Of a stretch of DNA of 64,000 nucleotides, positions 9,063-16,812 are shown piece after piece. The notes under the pieces are model-generated. The model saw only the letters and a list, made by a program, of their open reading frames with translations, was not told where the DNA came from and did not search any database. A program made the translations under genes and the position numbers. Every line of letters begins with the position of its first letter. The first letter of the stretch is position 1. The DNA comes from DASUBN01 sp036000105 (GTDB lineage Bacteria; Pseudomonadota; Gammaproteobacteria; Natronospirales; REEB76): positions 62,001-126,000 of the forward strand of contig DASYGE010000004.1 of the NCBI GenBank assembly GCA_036000105.1, written 5' to 3'.

Positions 9063-10247
9063 TCACTTCACCACGGCATCGATGACGATCGCGAGAGGTT
9101 TGGCGTCAGTCTTGCTCCAGCTTGCCTGCCCCATGAGGTCGCCAACATGCCGCTCGGGCGTGCCTGCCATTGAGATGCGCGCCAAGACCATCACGTTTAC
9201 CTGACCTGAAAGGCCGTGCCCCGGGATGGGTGCATCCTGGTCTGTCAGGGTCACGTCCAGAGGCAAGTCCTTCACCTTGAAACGCCGTGCCGCCAACGGC
9301 GGACCCCCTGCCTCCCTTTCCGGCAGAGCGAACACGAACAACGTCTCATCCGGGTTCGCCTTCGCTTGTATGGCCGGTGAGAGGCTCACATGCACCCGGA
9401 TGGCGGTGCCGGTGGCTGTGGCTGCCGCCGCATCCGGCTTGCCGCCGGCTTTGACGATGTACTTCTCGATCACCTGCCGGTAATCCGCCGGCGGATCCTG
9501 GCGCAGCAGCGCCTGCCAGCGGCTGACCGCGAGCTTGTTGTCGCCCCGTTCGAATGCACCCAAGCCGCCATACCACAGGGCCTGGGGATTGGCCGGATCC
9601 AGCAACAAGACCTTCTCGAAGAGCGGCAGTGCCTGGCTCATGAACTGCGTCGGATCCGCCAGGGTGCTGGCTTCCGCATAGCCCGCGAGCACGTCGGGAT
9701 TGCCGTCACCTGCAAGTCCGCGTGCGTGACGGTAGGCATCCACGGCGTCAGGGTAGCGTCCCATGACGACATAGGAGTGACCCAGCATCACCCAGCCCTG
9801 CAGGTCATCTCCGTCGGTACTGTGCAGGCGTGCGGACAGGTCCGCCACCATCTGTTCCACCGCCGGTACACTCGCCTGTTCCACCCCCTCCGCACCCGCA
9901 CGCCAGCTGCCGTAATACCAGTAGAGCGCCGGCGCGGCCACGAGGATGAAGAATGCGGCGAGCAGCGCGGAACCGCGACGCCAGCCTTTGCTCGTGTCGT
10001 GACTTGGATCGCGGGTGACGGCGCGCGAACGTTCCGCCAACAGGTCCCGGCGTGCGGCCTGGTAATCGCTTTCCGCCAGGGTGCCCGAGGCCAAGTCCCG
10101 CTCCAGTTCTTCCAGCTGCAAGCGATGGACGGCATCCGCCTGATCCTCCGGTGCAGCTCGGCCGCTGCGTACCCCGCGCCATAAGGGTATGGCCACGGCC
10201 GAGGCCGCCACCAACAACATGAGCAAGGCGAGGGCTGCGAAGATCAT
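9063..10247 (-). CDS. ccmI: cytochrome c biogenesis protein CcmI (CycH-type, TPR)
   Basis: A 394-residue protein with two N-terminal membrane segments (about residues 1-20 and 92-112), separated by the cytoplasmic region QLEELERDLASGTLAESDY typical of CcmI. A periplasmic tetratricopeptide region follows (about residues 125-270, with GWVMLGHSYVVMGRYPDAVDAY), then a C-terminal periplasmic domain. CcmI binds the C-terminus of apocytochromes and hands them to the CcmFH haem ligase. It is the last gene of the ccm operon, and its ATG overlaps the stop of ccmH by four bases. Confidence 0.9.
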   Translation of the reverse strand: MIFAALALLMLLVAASAVAIPLWRGVRSGRAAPEDQADAVHRLQLEELERDLASGTLAESDYQAARRDLLAERSRAVTRDPSHDTSKGWRRGSALLAAFFILVAAPALYWYYGSWRAGAEGVEQASVPAVEQMVADLSARLHSTDGDDLQGWVMLGHSYVVMGRYPDAVDAYRHARGLAGDGNPDVLAGYAEASTLADPTQFMSQALPLFEKVLLLDPANPQALWYGGLGAFERGDNKLAVSRWQALLRQDPPADYRQVIEKYIVKAGGKPDAAAATATGTAIRVHVSLSPAIQAKANPDETLFVFALPEREAGGPPLAARRFKVKDLPLDVTLTDQDAPIPGHGLSGQVNVMVLARISMAGTPERHVGDLMGQASWSKTDAKPLAIVIDAVVK

Positions 10248-10669
10248 GGTCGGGCATCCGTGGCGGAGTCATCTAGACCGGCGCGGCGCCTCACCACCAG
10301 GAACACTGTCAGGAATGCGATGCAAAGCAGGATGAAAGGCCCGGCCCACAAGAGCCAGGTACTCTGCTGCACGGGAGGCTTGTAGAGCACGTAGTTGCCA
10401 TAGCGCTCCACCATATAACTCCTGATCTCATCGTCGTCCTTGCCGGCGGCCACCATGGCATGGATCTGCCGGCGGAAATCCGCCGCCAGGTCCGCGTCGG
10501 AGTCCGCCACCGTCTCATCCTGGCAGACGAGACAACGGAAACCGTGGATGAGTTGCTGGTAACGGGCCTGCAGGACCGGGTCGGCGAACGGCGGTTCGCT
10601 GTCTATGGCGGAAGCCGCCTGGGAGAACAGCAATAGGGCTGCCAGCAGAGGCAGGAATGCTTTCATCAT
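10244..10669 (-). CDS. ccmH: cytochrome c maturation protein CcmH
   Basis: A 141-residue protein with a signal sequence (about 1-22), a periplasmic domain holding FRCLVCQDETVADSDADLA and a C-terminal membrane helix (about 104-125). The RCXXCQ pair reduces the apocytochrome CXXCH thiols, or forms a mixed disulfide with them, before haem ligation by CcmF. The domain order and length are those of the short CcmH (CycL) of gammaproteobacteria in which CcmI is a separate gene. The start overlaps the ccmG stop, and either of two adjacent ATGs could serve. Confidence 0.93.
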   Translation of the reverse strand: MMKAFLPLLAALLLFSQAASAIDSEPPFADPVLQARYQQLIHGFRCLVCQDETVADSDADLAADFRRQIHAMVAAGKDDDEIRSYMVERYGNYVLYKPPVQQSTWLLWAGPFILLCIAFLTVFLVVRRRAGLDDSATDARP

Positions 10670-11205
10670 GGTTCGCCCTGCAAGACCTGGATGCGCCGCA
10701 GCAGGTCATCGCGGATCAACTCCGGGGTGAGCGGGCCGATGTACTTGTAGCGGATGATCCCGTGCTTATCCAGCAGGAAAGTCTCGGGCGCGCCATACAC
10801 ACCCCAATCGATGGTCGCGTCGCCACTGGCATCGTAAGCCACGGCCGTATAAGGGTTGCCTTGCTTCGCGAGCATATCCAGAGCCGCCTGGCGGTCATCC
10901 TTGTAATCCAGCCCATATATAGGGATCACGTGCTCCGCGGCGAACTGCATGAGCACCGGATGCTCGTCCCGGCAAGCCACGCACCAGCTGCCCCAGACGT
11001 TAAGCAGAGACACCTTGCCCTGGAGTTCCGCCTGGGTGAGGGTCTGCTTGCTATCAGCCAAGTCCGGCAGCGAGAAGGCCGGCGCCGCTTTGCCGATGAG
11101 GGGCGACGGCACCACGGTGGGATCGAGGAACAGACCCCGGGCGAAGAGCGCCACCAGGGCCAGGAGCACCGCCACCGGCAGAGCGTACCGAAGGTAGCGC
11201 CACAT
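10666..11205 (-). CDS. ccmG: thiol:disulfide interchange protein CcmG/DsbE
   Basis: A 179-residue membrane-tethered thioredoxin-like protein with an N-terminal helix (about 6-27), the active site WGSWCVACRDEHPVL and a cis-proline loop in VYGAPETFLLDKHG. It keeps the CcmH and apocytochrome cysteines reduced in the periplasm, receiving electrons from a DsbD/CcdA-type transporter not seen here. The extra VYGAPET motif separates CcmG from general thioredoxins. It lies 2 bases after ccmF and overlaps ccmH. Confidence 0.93.
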   Translation of the reverse strand: MWRYLRYALPVAVLLALVALFARGLFLDPTVVPSPLIGKAAPAFSLPDLADSKQTLTQAELQGKVSLLNVWGSWCVACRDEHPVLMQFAAEHVIPIYGLDYKDDRQAALDMLAKQGNPYTAVAYDASGDATIDWGVYGAPETFLLDKHGIIRYKYIGPLTPELIRDDLLRRIQVLQGEP

Positions 11206-11207
11206 GC

Positions 11208-13205
11208 TCAGCTCTCCCGGTGCGGGGCGGCTTTAGCGCCCCCGCCCGTCTCGGAAGCGGCCGCGCTCGCATCCAGTACGGCCTCGGTGCGACGCTGACG
11301 GTAACGGCGATCCGACGCGGCCAGGATGCCGCCCAACATCATCAGGATGCCGCCCAGCCAGATGAAGCGCACCAGGGGTTTGTACTCGATGCGCACGCTC
11401 CAGCTGCCGTTATCCAGCGAGTTACCGAGGGCCAGGTAGAGATCGCGCGTAAGGCCCGGATGGATGGCGGCTTCCGTGGTCTCGGTGCTGCTGAAACGCC
11501 GCTTCTCCGGCAGCATGGTGGTGATGGGCTCACCGTCCCGGCTCACCACGAAGCGGCCCTGGTCTGCCTGGTAGTTGGGGCCATCGACCGTGGTCACACC
11601 CTGGAAATCGAATCTATATCCCGCCACCGTGGCGCTGCCGCCCGGCGCGATCACCTGATCCTGCTCCACGCCCAGGAGACTCGTGACGGTGATGCCGAGC
11701 ACCAAGCAACCCGCCCCCAGATGCGCAAGGCTCATGCCCAGTACCGAACGCGGCAAGGCGCTATGCCTGCCTTGCAGGCGTAGCCGCAGACGCCTCACAG
11801 GCTCCACGAAGGCCGACGCAGCGGCCCAGGTGGCCAACATGACGCCGGCGGTGAGCAACAGGCCGCGCTCGGCGCCCGCCACGATCACCGCGATCACGCC
11901 TGCGAGCAAAGCCAGCAGCGCCGCGATCTTCACGGTGCGCGCGGTGGCTTTGGGGTCGCCGTGTTTCCAACGCACATAAGGCCCGATGCCGATGAGCACC
12001 AGGAAGGGCAGCATCACCGGCACGAACACGCTGTTGAAATACGGCGGCCCCACGGACAGGCGGCCGAGGTTGAGCGCGTCCATCATCAGGGGATAGAGGG
12101 TGCCCAAGAGTACGGATGCCGCCGCCACCACCAGGAAGATGTTATTGAGCAGCAGCAACGTCTCCCGGGAGAACGGTTGGAAGCCGCCGCCACGGGTGAG
12201 GCTGGGGGCGCGCCATGCATAGAGCGTGAGCGCTGCACCCACGAACAACCCCAGCATGGCGAGGATGAAGATGCCGCGCTTGGGATCGCTCGCGAAGGAA
12301 TGCACCGAGATCAGCACGCCGGAGCGCACCAGGAAGGTCCCGAGCAAGCTCAAGGAGAAAGCCGCGATGGCGAGCAGCACAGTCCAGCTCTTGAACGCGC
12401 CGCGCTTCTCGGTGACCGCCAGGGAATGCACCAATGCGGTACCCACGAGCCAGGGCATGAAGGACGCGTTCTCCACCGGATCCCAGAACCACCAGCCGCC
12501 CCAACCGAGCTCGTAGTAAGACCACCAGCTGCCGAGGGTGATGCCGAAGCTCAGGAACAGCCAGGCGGTGAGGGTCCAGGGTCGTGCCCAGCGGGCCCAC
12601 ACCGAATCCATGCGTCCACCCAGGAGCGCCGCCACCGCGAAGGCGAAGGCCACGGAGAAACCCACGTAACCCGTGTAGAGCATGGGCGGGTGGATGGCCA
12701 TGGCCGGATCCTGCAGGATCGGATTCAGATCCCTGCCCTGCCCCACCGGCGGCAAGAGCCGCGTGAAAGGATCGGAAGTGGTGAGCATGAACAGGAAGAA
12801 ACCCAGGCTGATGACGCCCATCACCCCCAGCACGCGACTCGTGAACTCCAGGGGCAGATGCCGGCTGAAGCGCGCCACCGCCAGCGTCCAGATGCCGAGC
12901 ACGGTAACCCACAGGAGCAAGGAGCCTTCATGGGCGCCCCACACGGCAGTGAAGCGGTAGGGCCAGGGCAACAGGACGTTGGAGTTCTCGGCGACATACG
13001 CCACGGAGAAATCGCTCACCAGGAAGGCATAAGCGAGACAGGCGAAGGCAAACAGCGTGAACAAGGCCTGCACGACAGCAGTCGGGCGCACCGCCGACAT
13101 CCATAGCAGATCGTTGCGCTGCGCACCCAGGATGCCGAAGAAAGCCTGGGCTGCCGCCAGGCACAGGGCAAGGATCAGGGCGAGATGGCCGAATTCAGGG
13201 ATCAT
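11208..13205 (-). CDS. ccmF: haem lyase CcmF
   Basis: A 665-residue polytopic membrane protein with the WWD haem-binding signature in GWGGWWFWDPVENASFMPWL (about residues 230-250) and periplasmic histidines in flanking loops. CcmF, with CcmH and CcmI, joins haem from holo-CcmE to the CXXCH thiols of apocytochromes and reduces the CcmE-haem bond. The length is normal for the family (about 640-670). It lies between an inserted cytochrome c gene (upstream on this strand) and ccmG, all co-oriented. Confidence 0.95.
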   Translation of the reverse strand: MIPEFGHLALILALCLAAAQAFFGILGAQRNDLLWMSAVRPTAVVQALFTLFAFACLAYAFLVSDFSVAYVAENSNVLLPWPYRFTAVWGAHEGSLLLWVTVLGIWTLAVARFSRHLPLEFTSRVLGVMGVISLGFFLFMLTTSDPFTRLLPPVGQGRDLNPILQDPAMAIHPPMLYTGYVGFSVAFAFAVAALLGGRMDSVWARWARPWTLTAWLFLSFGITLGSWWSYYELGWGGWWFWDPVENASFMPWLVGTALVHSLAVTEKRGAFKSWTVLLAIAAFSLSLLGTFLVRSGVLISVHSFASDPKRGIFILAMLGLFVGAALTLYAWRAPSLTRGGGFQPFSRETLLLLNNIFLVVAAASVLLGTLYPLMMDALNLGRLSVGPPYFNSVFVPVMLPFLVLIGIGPYVRWKHGDPKATARTVKIAALLALLAGVIAVIVAGAERGLLLTAGVMLATWAAASAFVEPVRRLRLRLQGRHSALPRSVLGMSLAHLGAGCLVLGITVTSLLGVEQDQVIAPGGSATVAGYRFDFQGVTTVDGPNYQADQGRFVVSRDGEPITTMLPEKRRFSSTETTEAAIHPGLTRDLYLALGNSLDNGSWSVRIEYKPLVRFIWLGGILMMLGGILAASDRRYRQRRTEAVLDASAAASETGGGAKAAPHRES

Positions 13206-13248
13206 GGCAGCCTTTTGGACGGGATGCGGTCACGCACCCCAAGGTGTG

Positions 13249-13596
13249 TCACTGCTTCTTCTGCAAGTCACCGCGGATATAAGCCACCACGGCCTTGAGG
13301 TCGGCTTCGTCCAGATGCCAGGCAGGCATGTCCATGGGGATGTCTTTATATCTCTTCTTCGCCCCGGAGCGGCCGTTCTGGATGGTGTCTTCGATGTCCG
13401 CCAGCTTGCCCTTGATAAGGAAGGCATCGCCCTTCAATGCCGGTGCGAGTCCCTTGGTGCCTTCACCAGTGCTGCCGTGGCAGGCGGCGCAGGTGCCCTC
13501 GAATGTCGCCTTGCCATCAGCAGCCAGGGCGGTGCTGCACACGAGACCGGCACTCATGGCCAACAAGACCCAGGCACTCATCTGTATCGGACGCAT
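13249..13596 (-). CDS. small soluble class I cytochrome c
   Basis: A 115-residue protein. GGAGAG six bases before the ATG at 13596 favours that start over an ATG 15 bases upstream. A signal peptide (about 1-25, ending STALA) precedes the haem site GTCAACHGSTGEG at about residue 36. The likely axial methionine is in PMDMPAWHLDE, and the fold ends in a helix ADLKAVVAYIRG, typical of small periplasmic electron carriers (c5/c552-like). It sits between ccmE and ccmF inside the maturation operon, which is not the usual gene content. Whether it is a Ccm test substrate or simply co-expressed cannot be told. Class call firm, partner unknown. Confidence 0.85.
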   Translation of the reverse strand: MRPIQMSAWVLLAMSAGLVCSTALAADGKATFEGTCAACHGSTGEGTKGLAPALKGDAFLIKGKLADIEDTIQNGRSGAKKRYKDIPMDMPAWHLDEADLKAVVAYIRGDLQKKQ

Positions 13597-13655
13597 GGTT
13601 CTCTCCGTCATGGGCTGATAAACATCAACTGCTGATTATATCCGGTGGCCGGGGC

Positions 13656-14111
13656 TCAGTGGCCGGAAGCCGTCTGCGCAGCCGCTTGGGCCTTCGCTTT
13701 GGCGATGGCCGCCGCCACTTCCGGCGGCATGTATTTCTCGTCGTGCTTGGCCAGCACTTCGTCAGCGGTGAACTGCCCGTCGGCCGCGATCGAACCGTGC
13801 ACCACGATGCCCTGCCCCTCCCGGAACAGGTCCGGCAGGATGCCCGTATAGACGATAGGCACCGAGTGCTGCATGTCCGTGAGGACGAAGCTCACGGTCA
13901 TGCTGCCCGGCGTGCGCTGTACGCTGCCCGTGGCCACGAGACCGCCCATGCGGAACATCTGCCCTGCCTTGGCCTCACCCGCCGCTACCTGGCTGGGGGT
14001 GTAGTAATACAGGATGTTCTTGTTGAAGGCCTTGAGGGCCAGCGCCACGGCGATACCCACACCGATCAGCACCAGGATCACCGCTGTGAGGCGTCTGTAC
14101 CGGGGCGTCAT
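13656..14111 (-). CDS. ccmE: haem chaperone CcmE
   Basis: A 151-residue protein starting at 14111, where ATG overlaps the ccmD stop (ATGA). A longer reading would add 39 arginine-rich residues translated from the ccmD region and is rejected. One N-terminal helix (about 8-28) is followed by a beta-barrel domain and then AKHDEKYMPPEV. The histidine of HxxxY is where CcmE binds haem covalently before passing it to CcmF. An Ala-rich tail ends the protein. It acts on the periplasmic face of the inner membrane. Confidence 0.95.
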   Translation of the reverse strand: MTPRYRRLTAVILVLIGVGIAVALALKAFNKNILYYYTPSQVAAGEAKAGQMFRMGGLVATGSVQRTPGSMTVSFVLTDMQHSVPIVYTGILPDLFREGQGIVVHGSIAADGQFTADEVLAKHDEKYMPPEVAAAIAKAKAQAAAQTASGH

Positions 14112-14278
14112 GGCTGCGCTCCGCCACCGCGCTTCCGCTTCAGTTCTGCGAGTTGCCGGCGCAGGCGCCGGCCCGGAAGCACGGCGTTCACGCTCAACAC
14201 CAGGGCCGCGATGCCGTAGGCGGGCCACACGTAGGCGGCATAGCCGCCCATGGTCAGGAATTCATGCCAGGAACTCAT
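14108..14278 (-). CDS. ccmD: haem exporter subunit CcmD
   Basis: A 56-residue protein reading MSSWHEFLTMGGYAAYVWPA at the start: a short periplasmic N-terminus with the conserved GGYAAYVW, one membrane helix (about residues 15-35) and a basic cytoplasmic tail (GRRLRRQLAELKRKR). CcmD helps release holo-CcmE from the CcmABC complex. Its ATG overlaps the ccmC stop and its TGA overlaps the ccmE ATG, so it is translationally coupled on both sides. It is easy to miss because of its size. Confidence 0.9.
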   Translation of the reverse strand: MSSWHEFLTMGGYAAYVWPAYGIAALVLSVNAVLPGRRLRRQLAELKRKRGGGAQP

Positions 14279-15027
14279 GTGCGCTCCACCATCTCACGTG
14301 CCCATCCCGCATCCCGCTCCCGCTCGAGTATCTCGCCCTGGATGCGCTTCAAGAGGCAGGCGGCGAAGAACAGGGTGAAGCCGGCGATCATGATGAGTAG
14401 TGGCACCAACATGGCCGCGGATATGTCGGAGCCGCTACCTACGAACACCGTGGGCCCCTGATGCAGGGTGTTCCACCATACCACCGAGTAATGGATGATC
14501 GGCACGTTCACGAGACCGACGAGCGCTAACACCGCTCCCGCCCGTTCGCCACTGCGCGGATCTTCATAGGAGCGGCTCAAAGCCATGTAGCCGAAGTACA
14601 GGAACAGCAGGATCAACTCCGAGGTGAGGCGCGCGTCCCAGACCCAGTAAGTACCCCACATGGGCTTGCCCCAGAGGGAGCCGGTGATGAGCGCGAGGAA
14701 CGTGAAAGAAGCACCGATGGGCGCTGCCGCAGCCGCCACCGCATGGGCGAGCTTCATGCGCCACACGAGACCGACTCCCGCTGACAGTGCCACCAGGGTG
14801 TAGCAGGACATGGATAACCAGGCACTGGGCACGTGGATGTAGATGATGCGGAAGCCGTCGCCCTGCTGGTAATCTGCCGGTGCATACCACAGGCCGCCAT
14901 ACAGGCCCGCAGCGAGGCACGCCGCGGCGGTCCACCCGCACCAGGGCGCGAGCCGTCCTGCCAGCCGGTAGAAATACGGCGGCGAGGCCAGACGGTGGAA
15001 CCAGACCCAACTGAGCTTGGACATCAT
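14275..15027 (-). CDS. ccmC: haem ABC transporter permease / CcmE haem-loading protein CcmC
   Basis: A 250-residue protein with six predicted membrane segments and the WWD motif region SLWGKPMWGTYWVWDARLT (about residues 117-136), flanked by histidines in IYIHVPSAW and IIHYSVVWWN. CcmC presents haem to CcmE. The start at 15027 overlaps the ccmB stop (ATGA); a second ATG follows directly. The frame stays open upstream for 167 codons, but that stretch is antisense-frame sequence of ccmB and is not part of the protein. Confidence 0.95.
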   Translation of the reverse strand: MMSKLSWVWFHRLASPPYFYRLAGRLAPWCGWTAAACLAAGLYGGLWYAPADYQQGDGFRIIYIHVPSAWLSMSCYTLVALSAGVGLVWRMKLAHAVAAAAAPIGASFTFLALITGSLWGKPMWGTYWVWDARLTSELILLFLYFGYMALSRSYEDPRSGERAGAVLALVGLVNVPIIHYSVVWWNTLHQGPTVFVGSGSDISAAMLVPLLIMIAGFTLFFAACLLKRIQGEILERERDAGWAREMVERT

Positions 15028-15692
15028 GACTCCAGGCTGACGCGCAAGGCGCCGGCGATGGCGAAGGGCGCGAGGCTTAAACCCAGCACCAGCAATGCAC
15101 CGAGAAGATAGAGCGCACCGGCGGGATCCTCGCCACGGGCCGCCTGAGCCGCCGCTTGCGCACCGAAGATGAGCACCGGCACTGCCAGGGGCAGCACCAG
15201 TATCGGCATCAGCATGCCGCCCTGCTTCAGGTTCACCGTGAGGGCCGCGCCGATGGCGCCCAGGAGACTCAAGCTCAAGGTGCCGAGCAACAGACTGAAA
15301 GCGAATACGCCCATGGCGCCGGTGGGATACGCCAAGAGCATCCCCATGAGGGGCGAGAGGATCACCAGCGGCAGGCCCGTGGCCAGCCAATGGGTGAAGA
15401 TGCGGGTGAGTGCTTGCACTTCCATAGGAACCGGCGAGAGCGCCAATTGTTCCAAGGCGCCGTCTTCGTAGTCGCTCTTGAAGAGACTCTCCTGCCCCAG
15501 CAAACCCGCGAGCAGCGCCGCCACCCACACTACCCCGGGGGCGATGCTCTGCAGCAAGTCCGGTCGGGGCGTGAGCCCCAGGGGGAAGAGTGCCGTCACC
15601 AGGATGAAGAACATGGCAGGCGTCAGGAGTTCTCCGCGCCGGCGGAAGGCGAGCCGAAGATCCCGGCGGATCAAGGCCATGACGGCTCTCAT
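15024..15692 (-). CDS. ccmB: haem exporter permease CcmB
   Basis: A 222-residue integral membrane protein of the CcmB family. It has the N-terminal cytoplasmic RRDLRLAFRRRGELLTP, then about six hydrophobic helices, with the family segment LFKSDYEDGALEQL near residue 73. It pairs with the CcmA ATPase and CcmC/D. The ATG at 15692 overlaps the ccmA stop (ATGA), which decides between it and a second in-frame ATG 12 bases downstream. Confidence 0.94.
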   Translation of the reverse strand: MRAVMALIRRDLRLAFRRRGELLTPAMFFILVTALFPLGLTPRPDLLQSIAPGVVWVAALLAGLLGQESLFKSDYEDGALEQLALSPVPMEVQALTRIFTHWLATGLPLVILSPLMGMLLAYPTGAMGVFAFSLLLGTLSLSLLGAIGAALTVNLKQGGMLMPILVLPLAVPVLIFGAQAAAQAARGEDPAGALYLLGALLVLGLSLAPFAIAGALRVSLES

Positions 15693-16315
15693 GGCGCTGC
15701 CCCCAATTCGAGACTGCGCAGGGGGATGCCCTTGCCCGGCAGCGGCTGGTGGGTGGCCAGCACCACGAGACCTTTCTGTTTGAGGTGTGCCTTCAGGAGA
15801 TCAGCCACCAGGTCTGCCCCGGCGGCATCCAGGCTGGTGAGCGGTTCATCCAGGAGCCAAAGTCGGGACCGGGTTGCCAGGAGGCGTGCCAGAGCTGCCC
15901 GGCGCTTCTGCCCCATAGATAGATAGGCGCAAGGCCGGTCGCTGACGTCGATGAGGCCGAAACGGACTAAAGCTTCGTCCGCTGTAATCTCTGAAGAGTT
16001 GTCTGTAATTGATTGATAAAAAATGTAATTTTCTCTCGGACTTAGATGGGCTTTCAGACCATTGGCATGGGCAAGGTATAGGAGGGATGCGCGGTGATCG
16101 GCACTCCCTCTGATGAGCTCACCCGCCCAACGTACCTCGCCTTCATCCACACGTCCCAGCCCTGCCAGCACCCGTAACAGGCTGGTCTTGCCGGAACCGT
16201 TGGCGCCCCTGAGCTGCAGGGCCTCACCCGGCTCCAGGCTGAACGAGAGCCCCTGGCAGAGGCGTCGTCCGCCGCGCCAAAGGCCAAGTCCGTGTGCCGA
16301 GAACTGGGGGTTCAT
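15689..16315 (-). CDS. ccmA: haem exporter ATP-binding protein CcmA
   Basis: A 208-residue ABC ATPase with Walker A GANGSGKTS (about residues 38-46), signature LSMGQKRRAALAR and Walker B LWLLDEPLTSLD. The ATPase drives release of haem-loaded CcmE from CcmABCD. It is the first gene of the operon. Its ATG is only 7 bases beyond the encoded CCA of tRNA-Leu, and no Shine-Dalgarno sequence is visible in ACCATAAATCC. A 70-base stretch inside the gene (15981-16050) is only about 34 percent GC, coding IFYQSITDNSSEITADEAL between Walker A and the signature, far below the surroundings. Confidence 0.95.
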   Translation of the reverse strand: MNPQFSAHGLGLWRGGRRLCQGLSFSLEPGEALQLRGANGSGKTSLLRVLAGLGRVDEGEVRWAGELIRGSADHRASLLYLAHANGLKAHLSPRENYIFYQSITDNSSEITADEALVRFGLIDVSDRPCAYLSMGQKRRAALARLLATRSRLWLLDEPLTSLDAAGADLVADLLKAHLKQKGLVVLATHQPLPGKGIPLRSLELGAAP

Positions 16316-16322
16316 GGATTTA

Positions 16323-16409
16323 TGGTGCCCGGGGCCGGACTCGAACCGGCACGACGATTAAGTCGAGGGATTTTAAGTCCCTTGCGTCTACCAATTCCGC
16401 CACCCAGGC
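16323..16409 (-). tRNA. tRNA-Leu (UAA)
   Basis: On the minus strand the sequence starts GCCTGGGTGGCGGAATTGGT and has an anticodon loop CTTAAAA (anticodon UAA), a long variable arm (CTCGACTTAATCGTCG), T-loop GGTTCGAGTCC and a 3' CCCGGGCACCA. Acceptor strands GCCTGGG/CCCGGGC pair with one G-U. The CCA is encoded. It is the third tRNA after pgsA, in the position of leuZ in E. coli, and its 3' end abuts ccmA. Confidence 0.96.
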
Positions 16410-16467
16410 ATGGGACGAGACACTATGCAGTAAATGGGCGCTGTCACCGGCCGGACGAGGGTAAAAA

Positions 16468-16541
16468 TGGAGGCTAGGGTCGGAATCGAACCGGCGTACG
16501 CGGCTTTGCAGGCCGCTGCATGACCATTCTGCCACCTAGCC
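16468..16541 (-). tRNA. tRNA-Cys (GCA)
   Basis: The minus strand reads GGCTAGGTGGCAGAATGGT, anticodon loop CTGCAAA (GCA), T-arm GGTTCGATTCC and 3' CCTAGCCTCCA. The acceptor stem GGCTAGG/CCTAGCC is perfect, with U as discriminator base as expected for tRNA-Cys. CCA is encoded. It lies between tRNA-Gly and tRNA-Leu as in the classic pgsA-glyW-cysT-leuZ array. Confidence 0.96.
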
Positions 16542-16567
16542 CCACCTGAGAGATCGAAAACCCCCGA

Positions 16568-16596
16568 AATCTACCACATGAGGGGGGTAATTTCAG
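16568..16596 (-). promoter_or_regulatory. candidate promoter for tRNA-Cys/tRNA-Leu (and ccm)
   Basis: On the minus strand CTGAAA (16596-16591) and TAGATT (16573-16568) are 17 bases apart, each 4/6 to consensus. The predicted start near 16561 is about 20 bases before tRNA-Cys. It lies just after a terminator that would stop transcripts from pgsA and tRNA-Gly, so an internal promoter is needed here if that terminator works. Confidence 0.4.
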
Positions 16597-16650
16597 GTTT
16601 CGTCGCCGAACGTGGCGGCCGGCAGACGGTTTTCAAGGTCTGTAACAAGC

Positions 16651-16678
16651 AAAAACCCCGGCCCGAAGGCCGAGGTTT
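16651..16678 (-). terminator. rho-independent terminator between tRNA-Gly and tRNA-Cys
   Basis: Read on the minus strand: AAACCTCGGCC, loop TTCG, GGCCGGGGTTTTT. This is an eight-pair GC-rich stem (one G-U) with a stable UUCG tetraloop and a U5 tract. It begins about 6 bases after the CCA of tRNA-Gly, so it should end transcripts coming from uvrC-pgsA-tRNA-Gly. Confidence 0.8.
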
Positions 16679-16683
16679 CAAAC

Positions 16684-16759
<76 letters not shown>

Positions 16760-16812
16760 TTGAGACCGGCTATTTTAGGGCCGTCGCCGGTACTGTCAAG
16801 TTAAACAGCTCG

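Noticed and set aside
11961..13106. 381-codon plus-strand frame opposite ccmF
   Set aside because: Composition dominated by His, Glu, Gln and Arg, no ribosome site or recognisable domain; ccmF is intact.
15028..15528. N-terminal extension making ccmC a 417-residue protein
   Set aside because: The added part is ccmB sequence in another frame; the ATGA overlap at 15024-15027 marks the real start.
16292..16535. Short open frames across the tRNA genes
   Set aside because: They coincide with tRNA-Leu and tRNA-Cys sequences and have no coding support.
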